A DNA stretch of 64,000 nt from Methanomassiliicoccales archaeon (GCA_036504055.1 DASXVU010000033.1:1-64000); one strand, 5' to 3'. Counted from the first letter of the stretch, positions 42,517 through 52,358 are shown. Notes: a model not told the origin generated them from the letters alone. A program made the numbers and translations.

Positions 42517-43040
42517 TCCTCGACCTTCCCTATCATGATGTCCACGATCTGTTCCGGGGTCTTGTCCGCGGTGTCTATGACGACATCGTAGACATCCTCG
42601 CTCCTTATATCGATGCCATAGTAAGAAAGATACCGCACCGCTTCCGATTCCTCGCGCTCCTTCATCTCAAGCAGCGCCGTCTGCAGCTGTTGCCCCTCGC
42701 GCTCCACGACACGTCTCGCCCGGGTCTCCAGGTCGGCGGTCAGGAAGAACTTCAGGGCCGGGATGCCGTTCTTCTCCAGCATGTGTGCGACCAGACGGCC
42801 TTCGAGTATTATGTCCGGGTTGTCCCGGGAGATCTCCACCATGCGCTCGTCCAGCATCCGGTCGTAGCGCATGTCGCGTTCACACAGGGCCCCGAACTCC
42901 GCCAGGGACAGTTTGTGCTCTTTGGCCATCTCCCGGAAGATGTTCCCGGAGACCACGCTTCGGTATCCCAACCGCTTCGACAGCAGGTTGCAGACGGTGG
43001 TCTTGCCGGAGCCGATCGGACCGCTGATGGTTATCCTCAT
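42495..43040 (-). CDS. cmk: cytidylate kinase
   Basis: Phosphorylates CMP/dCMP with ATP. From the ATG at 43040 it encodes 181 residues starting RITISGPIGSGKTTV, with Walker A GPIGSGKT (residues 7-14) and the substrate region LEGRLVAHML. Short archaeal form. The ATG overlaps the stop of the membrane insertase gene (ATGA). Confidence 0.93.
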   Translation of the reverse strand: MRITISGPIGSGKTTVCNLLSKRLGYRSVVSGNIFREMAKEHKLSLAEFGALCERDMRYDRMLDERMVEISRDNPDIILEGRLVAHMLEKNGIPALKFFLTADLETRARRVVEREGQQLQTALLEMKEREESEAVRYLSYYGIDIRSEDVYDVVIDTADKTPEQIVDIMIGKVEEWKPQKC

Positions 43041-43753
43041 ACCTTTGCTGCCCTTAGTTCCTTCAGGCGCCTCGCGAACGAGAAGTACCTGAGCGCTCTC
43101 GATAGCACCTGTCCGAAAGGAATGCTCACCAATGTGTAGACCAGCACCCACTGGGGGAACAGGTATGCCTCGTTGAAGTTGGCTACGTTCGACCAGGGTA
43201 CGCTGTAGTAGAGCATTGAGACCGTGGTGCCAGGATGATACACGCCAGACAGACCGGTGACGAAGACCGAGAGCCATGCGAATATCGGGATGACGATGAT
43301 CATCGATACCGGCAACAGCTTGAACTGGGTCGTGGTCTGGGCCATCGACTTCTGCATGATCTTCGGCTGCTCGGCCAGGAGCTTCTTCATCTTGAAGGAG
43401 TTGTTCTCCTTGCGCGCGTCGCGCAGTTCCTTATTGAACGCCGAGACGATCTTCTGGCTCCTTGCCTGCTCCACGTAGTCGGTGAAGAAGTGGCGTACCA
43501 CGATGGTGAGCGCCGCCATCAGAAGACCGGTGATCACGAAGGTAAGGACCGGGTATGCATGATTGAAGGAGACCAGCGGGTCCAGTCCGTAGCCGACCGC
43601 GGTACCCAGAGCACTTCTCAGGGAATTATCGAACAGGATGAATATCGCCAGGACGAATATGAAGATGGTGACCATCCTCGACATCCCGCCCTTGGGCGCA
43701 GCTGCCGGTGCCGTAGAGGCGGCCGGCGTCGATGAAGCGATCTTTTCAGCCAT
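43037..43753 (-). CDS. DUF106/EMC3-like membrane insertase
   Basis: A 238-residue archaeal relative of YidC/EMC3/TMCO1, which helps insert membrane proteins. It has a hydrophobic helix at about 28-46 and another near 66-86, a cytoplasmic coiled coil (about 95-130, KELRDARKENNSFKMKK), and further helices near 150-170 and 198-222. An Ala/Pro-rich N-terminus precedes. It sits directly after secY, consistent with joint function in membrane-protein biogenesis. Confidence 0.88.
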   Translation of the reverse strand: MAEKIASSTPAASTAPAAAPKGGMSRMVTIFIFVLAIFILFDNSLRSALGTAVGYGLDPLVSFNHAYPVLTFVITGLLMAALTIVVRHFFTDYVEQARSQKIVSAFNKELRDARKENNSFKMKKLLAEQPKIMQKSMAQTTTQFKLLPVSMIIVIPIFAWLSVFVTGLSGVYHPGTTVSMLYYSVPWSNVANFNEAYLFPQWVLVYTLVSIPFGQVLSRALRYFSFARRLKELRAAKV

Positions 43754-43754
43754 C

Positions 43755-45338
43755 TTACTCCTCGCCTCCGAAGAATCCTCTCAGCACTGGATGCATCTCC
43801 ATCATCTGTTCCCGGCTTATCGCCTCATAGAACTGGATCATGATACCGACCGACAGCAGCACACCGGTACCGCTGGCATTACCGACCGTACCGATCAGGT
43901 CCGCCCCTGCGGCCAGAGCTCCCACGGTCGCACCGGATATGACGGTCACTATCGGGATATAACGCTCCAGCACCCTCTTGAGCACTCTGGGATCGCGCCT
44001 GAACCCGGGTATCTGCAGTCCCGAGGACTCGATCTGCCTGGCCACGGCCTCCGGGCCCATGTTGGTGGTCTGAATCCAGAACTTGGCGAACAGTATCGAA
44101 CCGAGCACCATTATGCTGAAGAACACGATCACGTGCGCTCCGATCTGCCAAGTGTTGTGCAAACCGGCCAGGCTGCCATACCTATCGGGGCTCAGCATCG
44201 GCAGAAGCCAATCACCCGCCCCCCGAGGAGTCGACAGATACCAGGCGATGCCTCCGGACGGGGTCGTGGACCCGGCATTGAAGAAGCCTAGCCACCACTG
44301 TCCGCCGATGAGCGGGATCTGTCGTAGCGTCTCGCTGTTCCAAAGAAGTAAACTGAACATGCTGACGTTCGCCAGCACGGCGGCCATCAGGATGACCGGG
44401 ATGTTGGACGCATAGATCAGCTTGATCGGATAGCGGCCGCGAGCTCCCCTGGACGTGCCGTGCGCCAACGGCAGCTCGATCCTGGTGGACTCGATGTAGG
44501 CGACGAACATGAAGATCACTATCGTTCCCACTAACGCGATCATCGGATTGGGATTCTGAAGTAATATTCGTTCATATCCCCCACTTGCCAGCGACGATGC
44601 TGTACTTTCGTGAAGGATGTAAAGCGTTTTCGGTATCGTACCTACTGGCGGATTTTCCAGGCTGAGCGGGCTGGTCGATACGTACTGCTCCCAATTGAGC
44701 GTACCTGTGAATATGGCCTGCGCCACGCCTGCAGCTATGAAGAGCGAGATCCCACTTCCTATCCCCCACTTGGAGACGACCTCGTCCATGAGGAACACCA
44801 GATAGGATCCGACGAACAGCTGGATGATGATGATTATCTGAGCCATGCCATGGCCGTCGATGAACCCACCCGGGGCGAACACCGTGTTCAGCCCGCTGGT
44901 GAAATTGGTGGAAGGAACGAGGTACCCGAACACCTGCGGCACCGCTTCGACCAGGATCATGATTATGACGAGGAACTTCTGTGTGCTCTGGTATACTGCC
45001 TTGTCCTCTTTGTTCGTCAGGTCAAGCTTGATGATCTTGGCGCCGACGAACAGTTGCATGATGATCGAAGCCGTGACGATGGGTCCTATGCCCAGATGCA
45101 TCAAGGAGCCTTGTGCGCCTGCCAGGATGGCCCGGTATTGGGCGAAGATGTCCAAAGTCTGTGTCTGGTCAAGACCGTAGATGAACACGTTGGTCATCAC
45201 GAAATAGAAGACGAGGATCACGATGACCCATACCATCTTGGTCCTGAAGTGGACGTGGCCCTCCGGCTTTTTGACGGCCGGTAGCCTGTCCGTTATTGGC
45301 TTTAGCCCGTAAAGCCTGCTCTTCTTTTCTTCCGCCAT
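43755..45338 (-). CDS. secY: protein translocase subunit SecY
   Basis: Central channel of the Sec translocon. From the ATG at 45338 it encodes 527 residues with about ten transmembrane helices; the plug-proximal GIGPIVTASIIMQL stretch and the GIGSGISLFIAAGVAQ segment are conserved. It lies 16 nt after rpl15 as in other archaea. The frame extends 18 codons upstream, into the rpl15 stop region, without homology. Confidence 0.96.
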   Translation of the reverse strand: MAEEKKSRLYGLKPITDRLPAVKKPEGHVHFRTKMVWVIVILVFYFVMTNVFIYGLDQTQTLDIFAQYRAILAGAQGSLMHLGIGPIVTASIIMQLFVGAKIIKLDLTNKEDKAVYQSTQKFLVIIMILVEAVPQVFGYLVPSTNFTSGLNTVFAPGGFIDGHGMAQIIIIIQLFVGSYLVFLMDEVVSKWGIGSGISLFIAAGVAQAIFTGTLNWEQYVSTSPLSLENPPVGTIPKTLYILHESTASSLASGGYERILLQNPNPMIALVGTIVIFMFVAYIESTRIELPLAHGTSRGARGRYPIKLIYASNIPVILMAAVLANVSMFSLLLWNSETLRQIPLIGGQWWLGFFNAGSTTPSGGIAWYLSTPRGAGDWLLPMLSPDRYGSLAGLHNTWQIGAHVIVFFSIMVLGSILFAKFWIQTTNMGPEAVARQIESSGLQIPGFRRDPRVLKRVLERYIPIVTVISGATVGALAAGADLIGTVGNASGTGVLLSVGIMIQFYEAISREQMMEMHPVLRGFFGGEE

Positions 45339-45354
45339 GTGGATCACGGGAGAC

Positions 45355-45783
45355 TTACTGCGGTAGGAGGATATGGCCGCCAGCCATTTCAACCTTCTGC
45401 TTTGCGGTCTCCGTGGCTTCCGCCACCGTGATCTCGACTGCGACCCCGATCTTGCCGGAACCGAGCAGCTTTTCGATGCCCAGCTCCGTCAGGTTAAGGG
45501 TGTACGTCTCGCCCTGCTTCTGGGCCGAGCCGTCCTTTACCAGTGTCTCGACGCCCTGGTCGATGTCGCAGACGTTCATGGTGATCTTAGCGCCCACCAT
45601 GCTCTGTGGCCTCTTGAAGCCGTGGCGGCCGAAGTGGTCCGGCATATACTTCAGCATGTGCTGCGCCTTGTGCTTGTGCAATCCGGCGTTGCCCGTACCT
45701 CCGTGCTTGCCCGCTCCCCTTCCGCTCTTCTTGCCGCGGCCGTGGGTCCTGCTGCCCCTGAACTTATCGGTTCTGCTAACCAT
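45355..45783 (-). CDS. rpl15: 50S ribosomal protein uL15
   Basis: A 142-residue large-subunit protein with the basic, glycine-rich N-terminus (SRTHGRGKKSGRGAGKHGG) and a C-terminal L15e/L18e fold. I use the ATG at 45783; a GTG three codons upstream is possible. It precedes secY. Confidence 0.95.
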   Translation of the reverse strand: MVSRTDKFRGSRTHGRGKKSGRGAGKHGGTGNAGLHKHKAQHMLKYMPDHFGRHGFKRPQSMVGAKITMNVCDIDQGVETLVKDGSAQKQGETYTLNLTELGIEKLLGSGKIGVAVEITVAEATETAKQKVEMAGGHILLPQ

Positions 45784-45802
45784 TGGAATCACCCGGTTAT
45801 CC

Positions 45803-46267
45803 TTACATCATCCTCTCGATGATCTCGTTTATTTCCTTGCCACGATAGCCGAGGGCACCGCCGGCTTGGTATGCCCGCTTGCTTCCGCCGTATCCTTTCT
45901 TCGGAGGTGCCAGACGGAACAGTGGCTTGATGTTCTTCATGTCCGAGTACCGAACCTCGCCCTTGGTGACCGCCCGGGCGAACGAAAGGATCGAGGAGAA
46001 CTCGATGTTCTCCTTGACCACCGCGTCGTCGATGGGCTTGTCGCCGTTGATGCGGCCCCTGAACTTGATCATTCTGGCCAAGGTCTCTTCCGTGACCTCG
46101 CCCCAGGTGACATAGTCCTTCACCTTGAAGAGCATGCCCTGTATGTCCGCCGTCTGCGGCAGCACCACACAGTGGTTGATCCGAGTTAGGCGGAGCATCT
46201 TCATGGTGTCCTCTATGTCCCCATTGACGCGGGAGTGCCCGCGCACCCTGATGACTGCGAATGCCAT
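45803..46267 (-). CDS. rpl30: 50S ribosomal protein uL30
   Basis: A 154-residue archaeal-length L30 (bacterial homologues are about 60). The core FAVIRVRGHSRVNGDIEDTMKMLRL opens the protein and the archaeal extension follows. It lies 5 nt after rps5. Confidence 0.95.
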   Translation of the reverse strand: MAFAVIRVRGHSRVNGDIEDTMKMLRLTRINHCVVLPQTADIQGMLFKVKDYVTWGEVTEETLARMIKFRGRINGDKPIDDAVVKENIEFSSILSFARAVTKGEVRYSDMKNIKPLFRLAPPKKGYGGSKRAYQAGGALGYRGKEINEIIERMM

Positions 46268-46272
46268 TTAAT

Positions 46273-46971
46273 TCACGCTCCCTTCGCTTCCGCCGGGCCC
46301 GCCATCGTGTCGACGGCCGTCTGGGCGACGTGCATCTGTACCGGTCCAGAGACGATCTTGAGCCTCTTTTCCTGGTCTTCGGTGACACGCATCTCGGTGG
46401 TCTTCTTCAGCGCGTTGTAGGTTGCCTGCGCATAGTTGACGGTGGTCTTGGTGTGGCCCTTGGCATATCCCCAGGAATCCTTCACGCCGGCCAGGGTCAG
46501 GATGCTCTTGGCGACATCGCCGACGGCCAATGAGATGCCCCTCGGTGCCGGCTTGAGTATGACCTCGACGGAGCCGGACTTGCCCATGACCTCGAACGGC
46601 AGCGAGTGCGGCGTACCGCAGCCGCATTCCCACGAACCGCAGCCGCGCTTGATCTCGATGATGTTCAGCTTGGCGTTGTCGATGGCCTTCCGGATCGACG
46701 GTCCGACCTCCTTGCCCTTGCAGCGGCCGATGCCGATGAACCCGTCGCCGTTTCCGACCACGCAGGTTATCCTGAACTTGACCCTTCTTCCAGAGTCGGT
46801 CATCCTTTGCACGATGTTGACATCGATGACCTCGTCCTTGAGGTCCGGCAATAGTATGTCCACGATCTCCGCCTCACGCAGCGGTAGCTTCGTGGCTAGC
46901 GCCTGGCTCATGCTGGTGACCTCTCCTGAGAGGACCATGTGTCCGAGCCTGGTCTTTGGAACCCATTCCAT
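46273..46971 (-). CDS. rps5: 30S ribosomal protein uS5
   Basis: A 232-residue protein of the decoding-site region, with the double-stranded RNA-binding [22 protein letters not shown] segment (residues about 66-87) and the C-terminal S5 domain. Archaeal length. Confidence 0.96.
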   Translation of the reverse strand: MEWVPKTRLGHMVLSGEVTSMSQALATKLPLREAEIVDILLPDLKDEVIDVNIVQRMTDSGRRVKFRITCVVGNGDGFIGIGRCKGKEVGPSIRKAIDNAKLNIIEIKRGCGSWECGCGTPHSLPFEVMGKSGSVEVILKPAPRGISLAVGDVAKSILTLAGVKDSWGYAKGHTKTTVNYAQATYNALKKTTEMRVTEDQEKRLKIVSGPVQMHVAQTAVDTMAGPAEAKGA

Positions 46972-46972
46972 C

Positions 46973-47473
46973 TTAAGCAGCCTCCATGCGGTTCTTGACT
47001 TCCTGTACTAGTTTCGCGACATCCTCTCCGATGTGCGCGCCGTTCAGCCGGTCCTGGGACGGAAGGATCTCCTTTCCGTGCGGGATGGCAACGCCAGCGT
47101 CCACCATGCCCTTGAGGGCTGCGAAGACCGCCGCTCCCTTTGCCGGCACCTTGAGCCCGATATCGAGCACGCACTCGGTGATGCCGTTCTTCTTGGCCCG
47201 CTTTCCGGCCATGTAGCCGGTCAGGTAGGCTGCCGGCAGGTTACCGGTGGCCTTGTTCCAGCCCAGGTCCACCAGCTCGCGCGAGTGTGCCGTGGCCAAG
47301 ACCCTGTCTCCGGCCGCATCGTAGGCGATGATCTGTATGCTGGTGTGGCGCAGAGAGTTCCTTACCACTGCCCTCGGGATCCTTGCCCGCAGCAGCCTGG
47401 CCCTCTGCCTGTAATCTGTCCTGCCCTCACGCCTGCGGCGGAAGGCCACCTTATATCTCGGTCCCGTTGCCAT
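46973..47473 (-). CDS. rpl18: 50S ribosomal protein uL18
   Basis: A 166-residue 5S rRNA-binding protein with [15 protein letters not shown] at the N-terminus and a typical archaeal C-terminus. Its ATG overlaps the rpl19e stop by one base (TAATG), so the two are coupled. Confidence 0.96.
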   Translation of the reverse strand: MATGPRYKVAFRRRREGRTDYRQRARLLRARIPRAVVRNSLRHTSIQIIAYDAAGDRVLATAHSRELVDLGWNKATGNLPAAYLTGYMAGKRAKKNGITECVLDIGLKVPAKGAAVFAALKGMVDAGVAIPHGKEILPSQDRLNGAHIGEDVAKLVQEVKNRMEAA

Positions 47474-47928
47474 CAGTTAGCCTCCTTGAGGTATCCCGCG
47501 GTCTTCAGGTGCATCAGGAGATTGTTCCTGCTCTTGAACATGCCGCCCTTGGCCTTCATGTAGAACTCCCTGTAGACCGCTTTGGTTATTGTCCCCTCGT
47601 CGCGGAGCTTAGCCAGCTCGACGCGGATCGGGCGGATAGTCTGTATCCACCTTCTCTTCCTTGGGGTACGGGCACCTCCGGTACCCTTCCTGCTGCCCTG
47701 TCCACGCCTGCGTCCCTTGGCCTTTTGGGCCGCCATGTATCTGGCCCTGCCACGGGAGATTCCCTTCTGAGGGAGCGCGCGGATGGTCCCGGATTCGATG
47801 GCCGTCCTTATGTCCGCCCGGGTAATGGCGTCTGCGATATCCTCGATCCTGTTCGGGTCGAGCCAGACACGCGAGTGTCCGCATTTGAGGATCTCGGCCG
47901 CCATGCGCTTTTGATTCTTCAGATCCAT
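47473..47928 (-). CDS. rpl19e: 50S ribosomal protein eL19
   Basis: A 151-residue archaeal/eukaryotic protein with no bacterial homologue. Family marks include KCGHSRVWLDPNRI near 14-27 and the basic KAKGRRRGQGSRKGT stretch near 69-83. Confidence 0.96.
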   Translation of the reverse strand: MDLKNQKRMAAEILKCGHSRVWLDPNRIEDIADAITRADIRTAIESGTIRALPQKGISRGRARYMAAQKAKGRRRGQGSRKGTGGARTPRKRRWIQTIRPIRVELAKLRDEGTITKAVYREFYMKAKGGMFKSRNNLLMHLKTAGYLKEAN

Positions 47929-47943
47929 ATCTTCACTTCCAAA

Positions 47944-48639
47944 TTACCTGTTCAATACGCGGATCTTCAGCTGGTCCGCCTTCTCTATGATTGCCGCCCT
48001 CTTCTTCCCGCCGACGGTGCCGCCGATCTTGGCCGCCTGGGTCTTCGGGTCGATAACGTCGAGGTTCGACGGGTTGTACACCAATACCTCTATGAACCCG
48101 GAGGATGCCAGTCCACGTACCAATGCCGGTCCGCGGAATCCGATCGAGACGATGGTGGGCCTGTACTTGTAGTGCCTTCTCATCTTCGAGTGCATTCCCC
48201 TCGGTTTTCTCCACTTCTTGCCGAGCTTTGCGTACCGGAACCACTCCTGACGGAGGAACTCCGGCCTGCGCCCAGAGATCTCCGCGCGCTTCTCGAGCAT
48301 GGACTTGACCTCGGCGGAGAGAACGGGCTTGATCTTGGCGATGTAAGCTCCTTTCTCCACGACCTCGGCGTCTGCCTCCTCGATGATCTCGGTCTTGGAC
48401 TCCTTGGTCGCCAGAGCGGTGGACTCTTCCGGTTCCATGACCTCGATCCAGTGGTCGGCTATCTTGTCGCCGACACCCTCGAGGTCATCGACTATCTTCT
48501 GTTTCTTCTTGCTGTCCTTGAGCGCCGCCAGCAGCTCAGGCAGGTCATTGATGCCCATCTTCTCGAGCTGGGCGGTGTACTCCTCGCGGTAGTACGGTAG
48601 GTCCGCCAGCTCCTTTATTTCCTTCTTGTTCTTGGCCAT
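47944..48639 (-). CDS. rpl32e: 50S ribosomal protein eL32 with N-terminal HhH extension
   Basis: A 231-residue protein. The eL32 domain (PEFLRQEWFRYAKLGKKWRKPRG onward) occupies the last 130 residues. The first 100 form an extra helical, acidic extension with a helix-hairpin-helix-like DDLEGVGDKIADHW (about 51-64), as in some other Euryarchaeota. ATG overlaps the rpl6 stop (TAATG). Confidence 0.95.
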   Translation of the reverse strand: MAKNKKEIKELADLPYYREEYTAQLEKMGINDLPELLAALKDSKKKQKIVDDLEGVGDKIADHWIEVMEPEESTALATKESKTEIIEEADAEVVEKGAYIAKIKPVLSAEVKSMLEKRAEISGRRPEFLRQEWFRYAKLGKKWRKPRGMHSKMRRHYKYRPTIVSIGFRGPALVRGLASSGFIEVLVYNPSNLDVIDPKTQAAKIGGTVGGKKRAAIIEKADQLKIRVLNR

Positions 48640-49187
48640 TAGATAGCCCTCCCTGCCTTCTCGGTGATGTATATGCCATCCTGGAAGACCCTGGGATCGA
48701 ATCCCCTGATCCTGGTGGCCCTTTCTATGTTCGCCGCGGTCTGGGAGACCTGTTCCAGGTCAGCTCCGGTCAGCAGTACTTCTGCACCTGCGACCTTGAC
48801 CTTGGTCTCTCCTATGATGTTCGCGCTGCGGGGAGCCTTCTCCCCGAGGAAGTTCTCGATGGAGAACTTGTTGCCCTTCACTGCCGCCTTGATGGGGAAG
48901 TGGGAGTAGACGATCTTCATCTTGTACTCGTAGCCGATCGTGACTCCGACGATCATGTTCCTGACATGGGCGGCAAAGGTACCGACGATGGCCTTCTCGC
49001 GCACCTTCGGCATCTCGCTGCTGACGATCACATGGTTGTCGGCGATGGTTAGCTTTACCTTGGGGTGGGAAAAGTTCCTTGACAGCTGACCGTTCTTTCC
49101 CTTGAGCGCGATTATCCCGTTCTCAACGGTGACCTTCACGTCCTTAGGGATCTCGATCTTTTCCTCGATGTATCCGCTTACCGTCAT
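48639..49187 (-). CDS. rpl6: 50S ribosomal protein uL6
   Basis: A 182-residue protein made of two tandem L6 domains; the conserved C-terminal strand is near FDPRVFQDGIYITEK. Archaeal type. Confidence 0.96.
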   Translation of the reverse strand: MTVSGYIEEKIEIPKDVKVTVENGIIALKGKNGQLSRNFSHPKVKLTIADNHVIVSSEMPKVREKAIVGTFAAHVRNMIVGVTIGYEYKMKIVYSHFPIKAAVKGNKFSIENFLGEKAPRSANIIGETKVKVAGAEVLLTGADLEQVSQTAANIERATRIRGFDPRVFQDGIYITEKAGRAI

Positions 49188-49197
49188 CTCTTTTCCC

Positions 49198-49587
49198 TCA
49201 GTACACGAACGCCAGCAGCTTGCCGCCGACGCCCAATTCCTTTGCTTTCACGTGGCTGATTACGCCCTCGGTGGTCGAGACGATCAAAACGCCGAAATCC
49301 TGGGCAGGGAGGTACCTGGCCTCGAACGTCTCGAGGTCTACCTTCTTGACCGAGTAGCGCGGCTTGATGACTCCGCAGTTGTTGATCTTTCCCTGCATCT
49401 TGACCTTGAAGACACCGGCCTTACCATCTTCGACGAACTCGAACTGGTTAATGTAGCCGTTTTCTTGCATGACCTTGAGCACGCGGCCGATGAGCTTAGA
49501 GGATGGCTTTATCTGGCACTCGCTCTTTCCCACTGTCGCCGCATTCTTGATTGTTGACATTGCATCATTTAATGGGTCGTTCTGCAT
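49198..49587 (-). CDS. rps8: 30S ribosomal protein uS8
   Basis: A 129-residue 16S rRNA-binding assembly protein; the C-terminal [19 protein letters not shown] motif is typical (near 99-117). It starts with [15 protein letters not shown]. Confidence 0.96.
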   Translation of the reverse strand: MQNDPLNDAMSTIKNAATVGKSECQIKPSSKLIGRVLKVMQENGYINQFEFVEDGKAGVFKVKMQGKINNCGVIKPRYSVKKVDLETFEARYLPAQDFGVLIVSTTEGVISHVKAKELGVGGKLLAFVY

Positions 49588-49596
49588 CTTCTCACC

Positions 49597-49746
49597 TCAC
49601 GAGTACTTCTTAAACCCGATCTGCGGCGCGACTTCACGGAAACACTGCCTGCACAGGTGCATGCCGTACCTCCTAACTATTCCGCGCTTCCTTCCGCAGC
49701 GCGTGCAGCCTATGGTCCTGCCGAACACTTTCTTTGGCTTCGTCAC
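49597..49746 (-). CDS. rps14: 30S ribosomal protein uS14, zinc form
   Basis: A 49-residue zinc-binding protein I translated directly. Two CxxC pairs (CTRC near 14-17 and CRQC near 32-35) bind zinc. The start is GTG at 49746, overlapping the rpl5 stop as GTGA; the product ends GFKKYS. It lies in the expected place between L5 and S8. Confidence 0.95.
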   Translation of the reverse strand: MTKPKKVFGRTIGCTRCGRKRGIVRRYGMHLCRQCFREVAPQIGFKKYS

Positions 49747-50264
49747 TCGACCACCTCCGCTTTGTACTTCTCTTTCATGAAATTTACTGCCTCGTCCCGG
49801 GTCATCCGGTGCTCCTTCGGCAGCTTCTTCTTCATTATGCGGCGCCGGGTGATCCGCCTTCCGGGCCTCTGGATCGACACGCAGACGTCCATACCAAAGA
49901 TGCCTATCTCTGGGTCATATCTCATTCCCGCGAAGTCGGTGTAGTCACTGACCCCGAAGGACAGGTTGCCTTCCTGGTCGAAGGAGTAGCGAGCGAGCCG
50001 CCCCTCCCGGATGGTGAGCGCCCGGTTCAGGAAATCATCCGCCAGCTCTCCGCGCAGCGTTACCTTGACACCGATCGGCATGCCCTCACGAACGCCCAGG
50101 TCCCTGTTGGTCACCTTGGCGAAGGTGGTCTTCGGCTTCTGCTTGGTGACCATCTCCAGGACCTTCTCGGCCTTCTGGAGACGCTCGCCGGCCTCGCCGA
50201 CGCCGATGTTGACGACGATCTTCTCGATGCGCGGCTCGCGCATCACGTTCTTTTCGTCGCTCAT
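49743..50264 (-). CDS. rpl5: 50S ribosomal protein uL5
   Basis: A 173-residue 5S rRNA-binding protein with [19 protein letters not shown] at its start and [16 protein letters not shown] near 128-143. Start overlaps the rps4e stop. Confidence 0.96.
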   Translation of the reverse strand: MSDEKNVMREPRIEKIVVNIGVGEAGERLQKAEKVLEMVTKQKPKTTFAKVTNRDLGVREGMPIGVKVTLRGELADDFLNRALTIREGRLARYSFDQEGNLSFGVSDYTDFAGMRYDPEIGIFGMDVCVSIQRPGRRITRRRIMKKKLPKEHRMTRDEAVNFMKEKYKAEVVE

Positions 50265-50971
50265 AGTGCGCTAGCCTCCGGTAGGTTGATCTCCGGCACC
50301 TTGGCGCCGACGACGAATACGTTGTTCTTCACCGTGGTCGTCCCGTCCTTGAACTTGACCAGGTTCGGGGCCGACGAACGGGTGACGATGTACTCCTCGA
50401 CCGCTTCCAGCCGGCCAGCGTGGGCACCGGCGATAACCAGGACCATGTTGCCCTTGGTCAGCTTGTAGGTCTCCAGTATCTTCTGGGACGGAATCTCCAG
50501 CTTAACGACGTCTCCGGACTTCCAGCCGTCCTTGGCCACGATGACGTTGCGTCCGTCGTGGAGGTTCAGCTGGGTCTTTCCGCCCGGCAGGGTGGTCTTC
50601 TTCTCGACGCGGCACAGCTTCCAGGCCTCTTTCCCGTTCGGGATCGAGACCAGACGCATCTTGTCGTTCTCATCGAGGACCATCCGGTAGTTCTGTCCGA
50701 GCTTCTGGATGGACACTACGTCCATCAGTCCGACCGGGAAACGGTGGTTGGTGACTACGCGCCCATCGACCTTTATCTCGCGGGCATGCAACAGCTTGAC
50801 GCCTTCCGCCGCGGTGTCGGCCAGATGGAGCATGTCACGGATGATGATCATGATCGGCATGCTGACATCGATCGAGTGCGGTCCCGGGCTCGGGCTTGTG
50901 ATCCACACATGGGACTTCCTTGGTACTGGCCAGCTGCGGGGAGCGGTCAGTCTCTTCATATCGTTGCTCAT
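50261..50971 (-). CDS. rps4e: 30S ribosomal protein eS4
   Basis: A 236-residue archaeal/eukaryotic protein with an S4-type RNA-binding domain (HAREIKVDGRVVTNHRFPVG) and a C-terminal KOW segment. The ATG at 50971 overlaps the rpl24 stop (ATGA); homology starts there (SNDMKRLTAPRSWPV). Confidence 0.95.
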   Translation of the reverse strand: MSNDMKRLTAPRSWPVPRKSHVWITSPSPGPHSIDVSMPIMIIIRDMLHLADTAAEGVKLLHAREIKVDGRVVTNHRFPVGLMDVVSIQKLGQNYRMVLDENDKMRLVSIPNGKEAWKLCRVEKKTTLPGGKTQLNLHDGRNVIVAKDGWKSGDVVKLEIPSQKILETYKLTKGNMVLVIAGAHAGRLEAVEEYIVTRSSAPNLVKFKDGTTTVKNNVFVVGAKVPEINLPEASAL

Positions 50972-51342
50972 GAGGATGCCTCCTTCTTCTGGAGCTTGTC
51001 CTTTCTCCACTGATCTTTGAGTTCCAGCTTGGTGACCACGCAGTTAGATGCGTGTACCGAGCGGCTCTCCATCTTGGCGTCCGCCTTCTTGACGGTGACG
51101 CCTTCGATTATGATCCGGCCGCTGTCAGTCTTCACTTCAGTGACCTTTCCTTCCAGCCCCAGGATCGCCGCGTCGCCGCGTACGATCTTGACGGTGTCGC
51201 CCTTGACGACCCTGACCGAACGCCTGCCTACGTCCGCGGCCAGTTCCGTGCTGAGGTGTGAAGAGACCGTCTTCCCCTTCACATGCGTCGGGGCGTTGTA
51301 CAGTGCCTTCCTCTGCTTCCTTGCTTGTTTGCTCTTTTCCAT
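50968..51342 (-). CDS. rpl24: 50S ribosomal protein uL24
   Basis: A 124-residue assembly-initiating protein with the KOW motif VVKGDTVKIVRGDAAILGLEGKV (near 41-63). The N-terminus (SKQARKQRKALYNAPTHV) is archaeal in type. Confidence 0.95.
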   Translation of the reverse strand: MEKSKQARKQRKALYNAPTHVKGKTVSSHLSTELAADVGRRSVRVVKGDTVKIVRGDAAILGLEGKVTEVKTDSGRIIIEGVTVKKADAKMESRSVHASNCVVTKLELKDQWRKDKLQKKEASS

Positions 51343-51351
51343 TCTACCACC

Positions 51352-51750
51352 TCAGATAATCGTCGAGGCCGTGGCTGCGATACGGGGCCACCTCTCGGCG
51401 GCCTCCCTGGCGACTGCACCCTTGATGTCGCTGCCCTTGGTCTCTCCTTCCTCTGTAGTAATGACGGCCGCGTTGTCCTCGAACTGAACCCATGTGCCGT
51501 CAGCGCGCCTGAACGGGCGCCTCTGCCGGACGATGACCGCGTATATGACCTGGCGCCTCATCTCTGGTGTTCCCTTCTTGACCGACGCGACGACGATGTC
51601 GCCGACGCCTGCGGACGGGTAGCGCCTTACTACGCCGTGATATCCCGGGACCGCTATGACCGAGATGGTCTTCGCGCCGGTGTTGTCGATGACAGTGAGG
51701 ATCGTGCCGGTGCATACGCCTCTGGTCTGGTTGCCCGCAATTCCCTTCAT
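51352..51750 (-). CDS. rpl14: 50S ribosomal protein uL14
   Basis: A 132-residue protein starting at the ATG at 51750 ([14 protein letters not shown]); the open frame runs 19 codons further into rps17. The conserved [13 protein letters not shown] and [18 protein letters not shown] segments are clear. Confidence 0.95.
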   Translation of the reverse strand: MKGIAGNQTRGVCTGTILTVIDNTGAKTISVIAVPGYHGVVRRYPSAGVGDIVVASVKKGTPEMRRQVIYAVIVRQRRPFRRADGTWVQFEDNAAVITTEEGETKGSDIKGAVAREAAERWPRIAATASTII

Positions 51751-51755
51751 GTCAT

Positions 51756-52085
51756 TCACCTCTTCTCGATGATCACGAACGATACCGTCTTGCTGAGGGG
51801 CCTGCACTCCGCAATGCGCACCTGGTCGCCTGGCTTGACGCCTAGGCAGGCCGGGTTGTGGACTGTGTAGTGGCTGGTCCTCTTCGAGTACCTTTCGTAC
51901 TTCTGGTCATACTTCAAATATTTCCTCTCGACCACTGCCGACTTGTTCATCTTGACGGAGATTACTGTCCCGTCGATGATCTGTCCCCTCACTGGCAACA
52001 CGCCGTGGAAGGGGCAGTTCTTGTCGTCGCAGGTGGCCGTCGGGGCCTTAACATCAATGCCGATATCTTTAACCTCACCATTCAT
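51756..52085 (-). CDS. rps17: 30S ribosomal protein uS17
   Basis: A 109-residue protein of the archaeal type, with an N-terminal [10 protein letters not shown] zinc-like segment, then the OB-fold ([15 protein letters not shown] and [12 protein letters not shown]). The ATG at 52085 is favoured by GAGGTG six nt upstream; a GTG at 52094 overlapping the previous stop is the alternative. Confidence 0.94.
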   Translation of the reverse strand: MNGEVKDIGIDVKAPTATCDDKNCPFHGVLPVRGQIIDGTVISVKMNKSAVVERKYLKYDQKYERYSKRTSHYTVHNPACLGVKPGDQVRIAECRPLSKTVSFVIIEKR

Positions 52086-52090
52086 AAGAT

Positions 52091-52351
52091 TCACCTCGTC
52101 TTCTTGATCCGATCTTCCGGTCGGTGCTGAATCTCTGATCCCATTACTGTGATCTTTTCGCTTCCGTATGTGAACTGGAATCCGTTGCCTTTCTTGGGGA
52201 CCGTCCTCGCCTTTCCGTCGTGTTCGATCGAGAGGGTGTTCTTGCTCTCGTCCACCACGACGCCGCTCATCCTGTAACCAGGATGTGCCGACGACACGAC
52301 CTCAACTTCCAGACCGATGAATTCCTGTTTCATGAAATCCCTTTTATCCAT
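52091..52351 (-). CDS. rnp1: RNase P protein component 1 (Rpp29)
   Basis: An 86-residue protein subunit of archaeal RNase P, which removes tRNA 5' leaders. It starts at the ATG at 52351 (DKRDFMKQEFIGLEVEVV); the Sm-like barrel carries GYRMSGVVVDESKNTL. Its place between aIF1 and S17 is typical for archaea. Confidence 0.92.
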   Translation of the reverse strand: MDKRDFMKQEFIGLEVEVVSSAHPGYRMSGVVVDESKNTLSIEHDGKARTVPKKGNGFQFTYGSEKITVMGSEIQHRPEDRIKKTR

Positions 52352-52358
52352 GGGACGC

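Noticed and set aside
47383-48600. 405-codon plus-strand frame across the ribosomal genes
   Set aside because: Antisense to L18, L19e and L32e; no motifs, a composition artefact.
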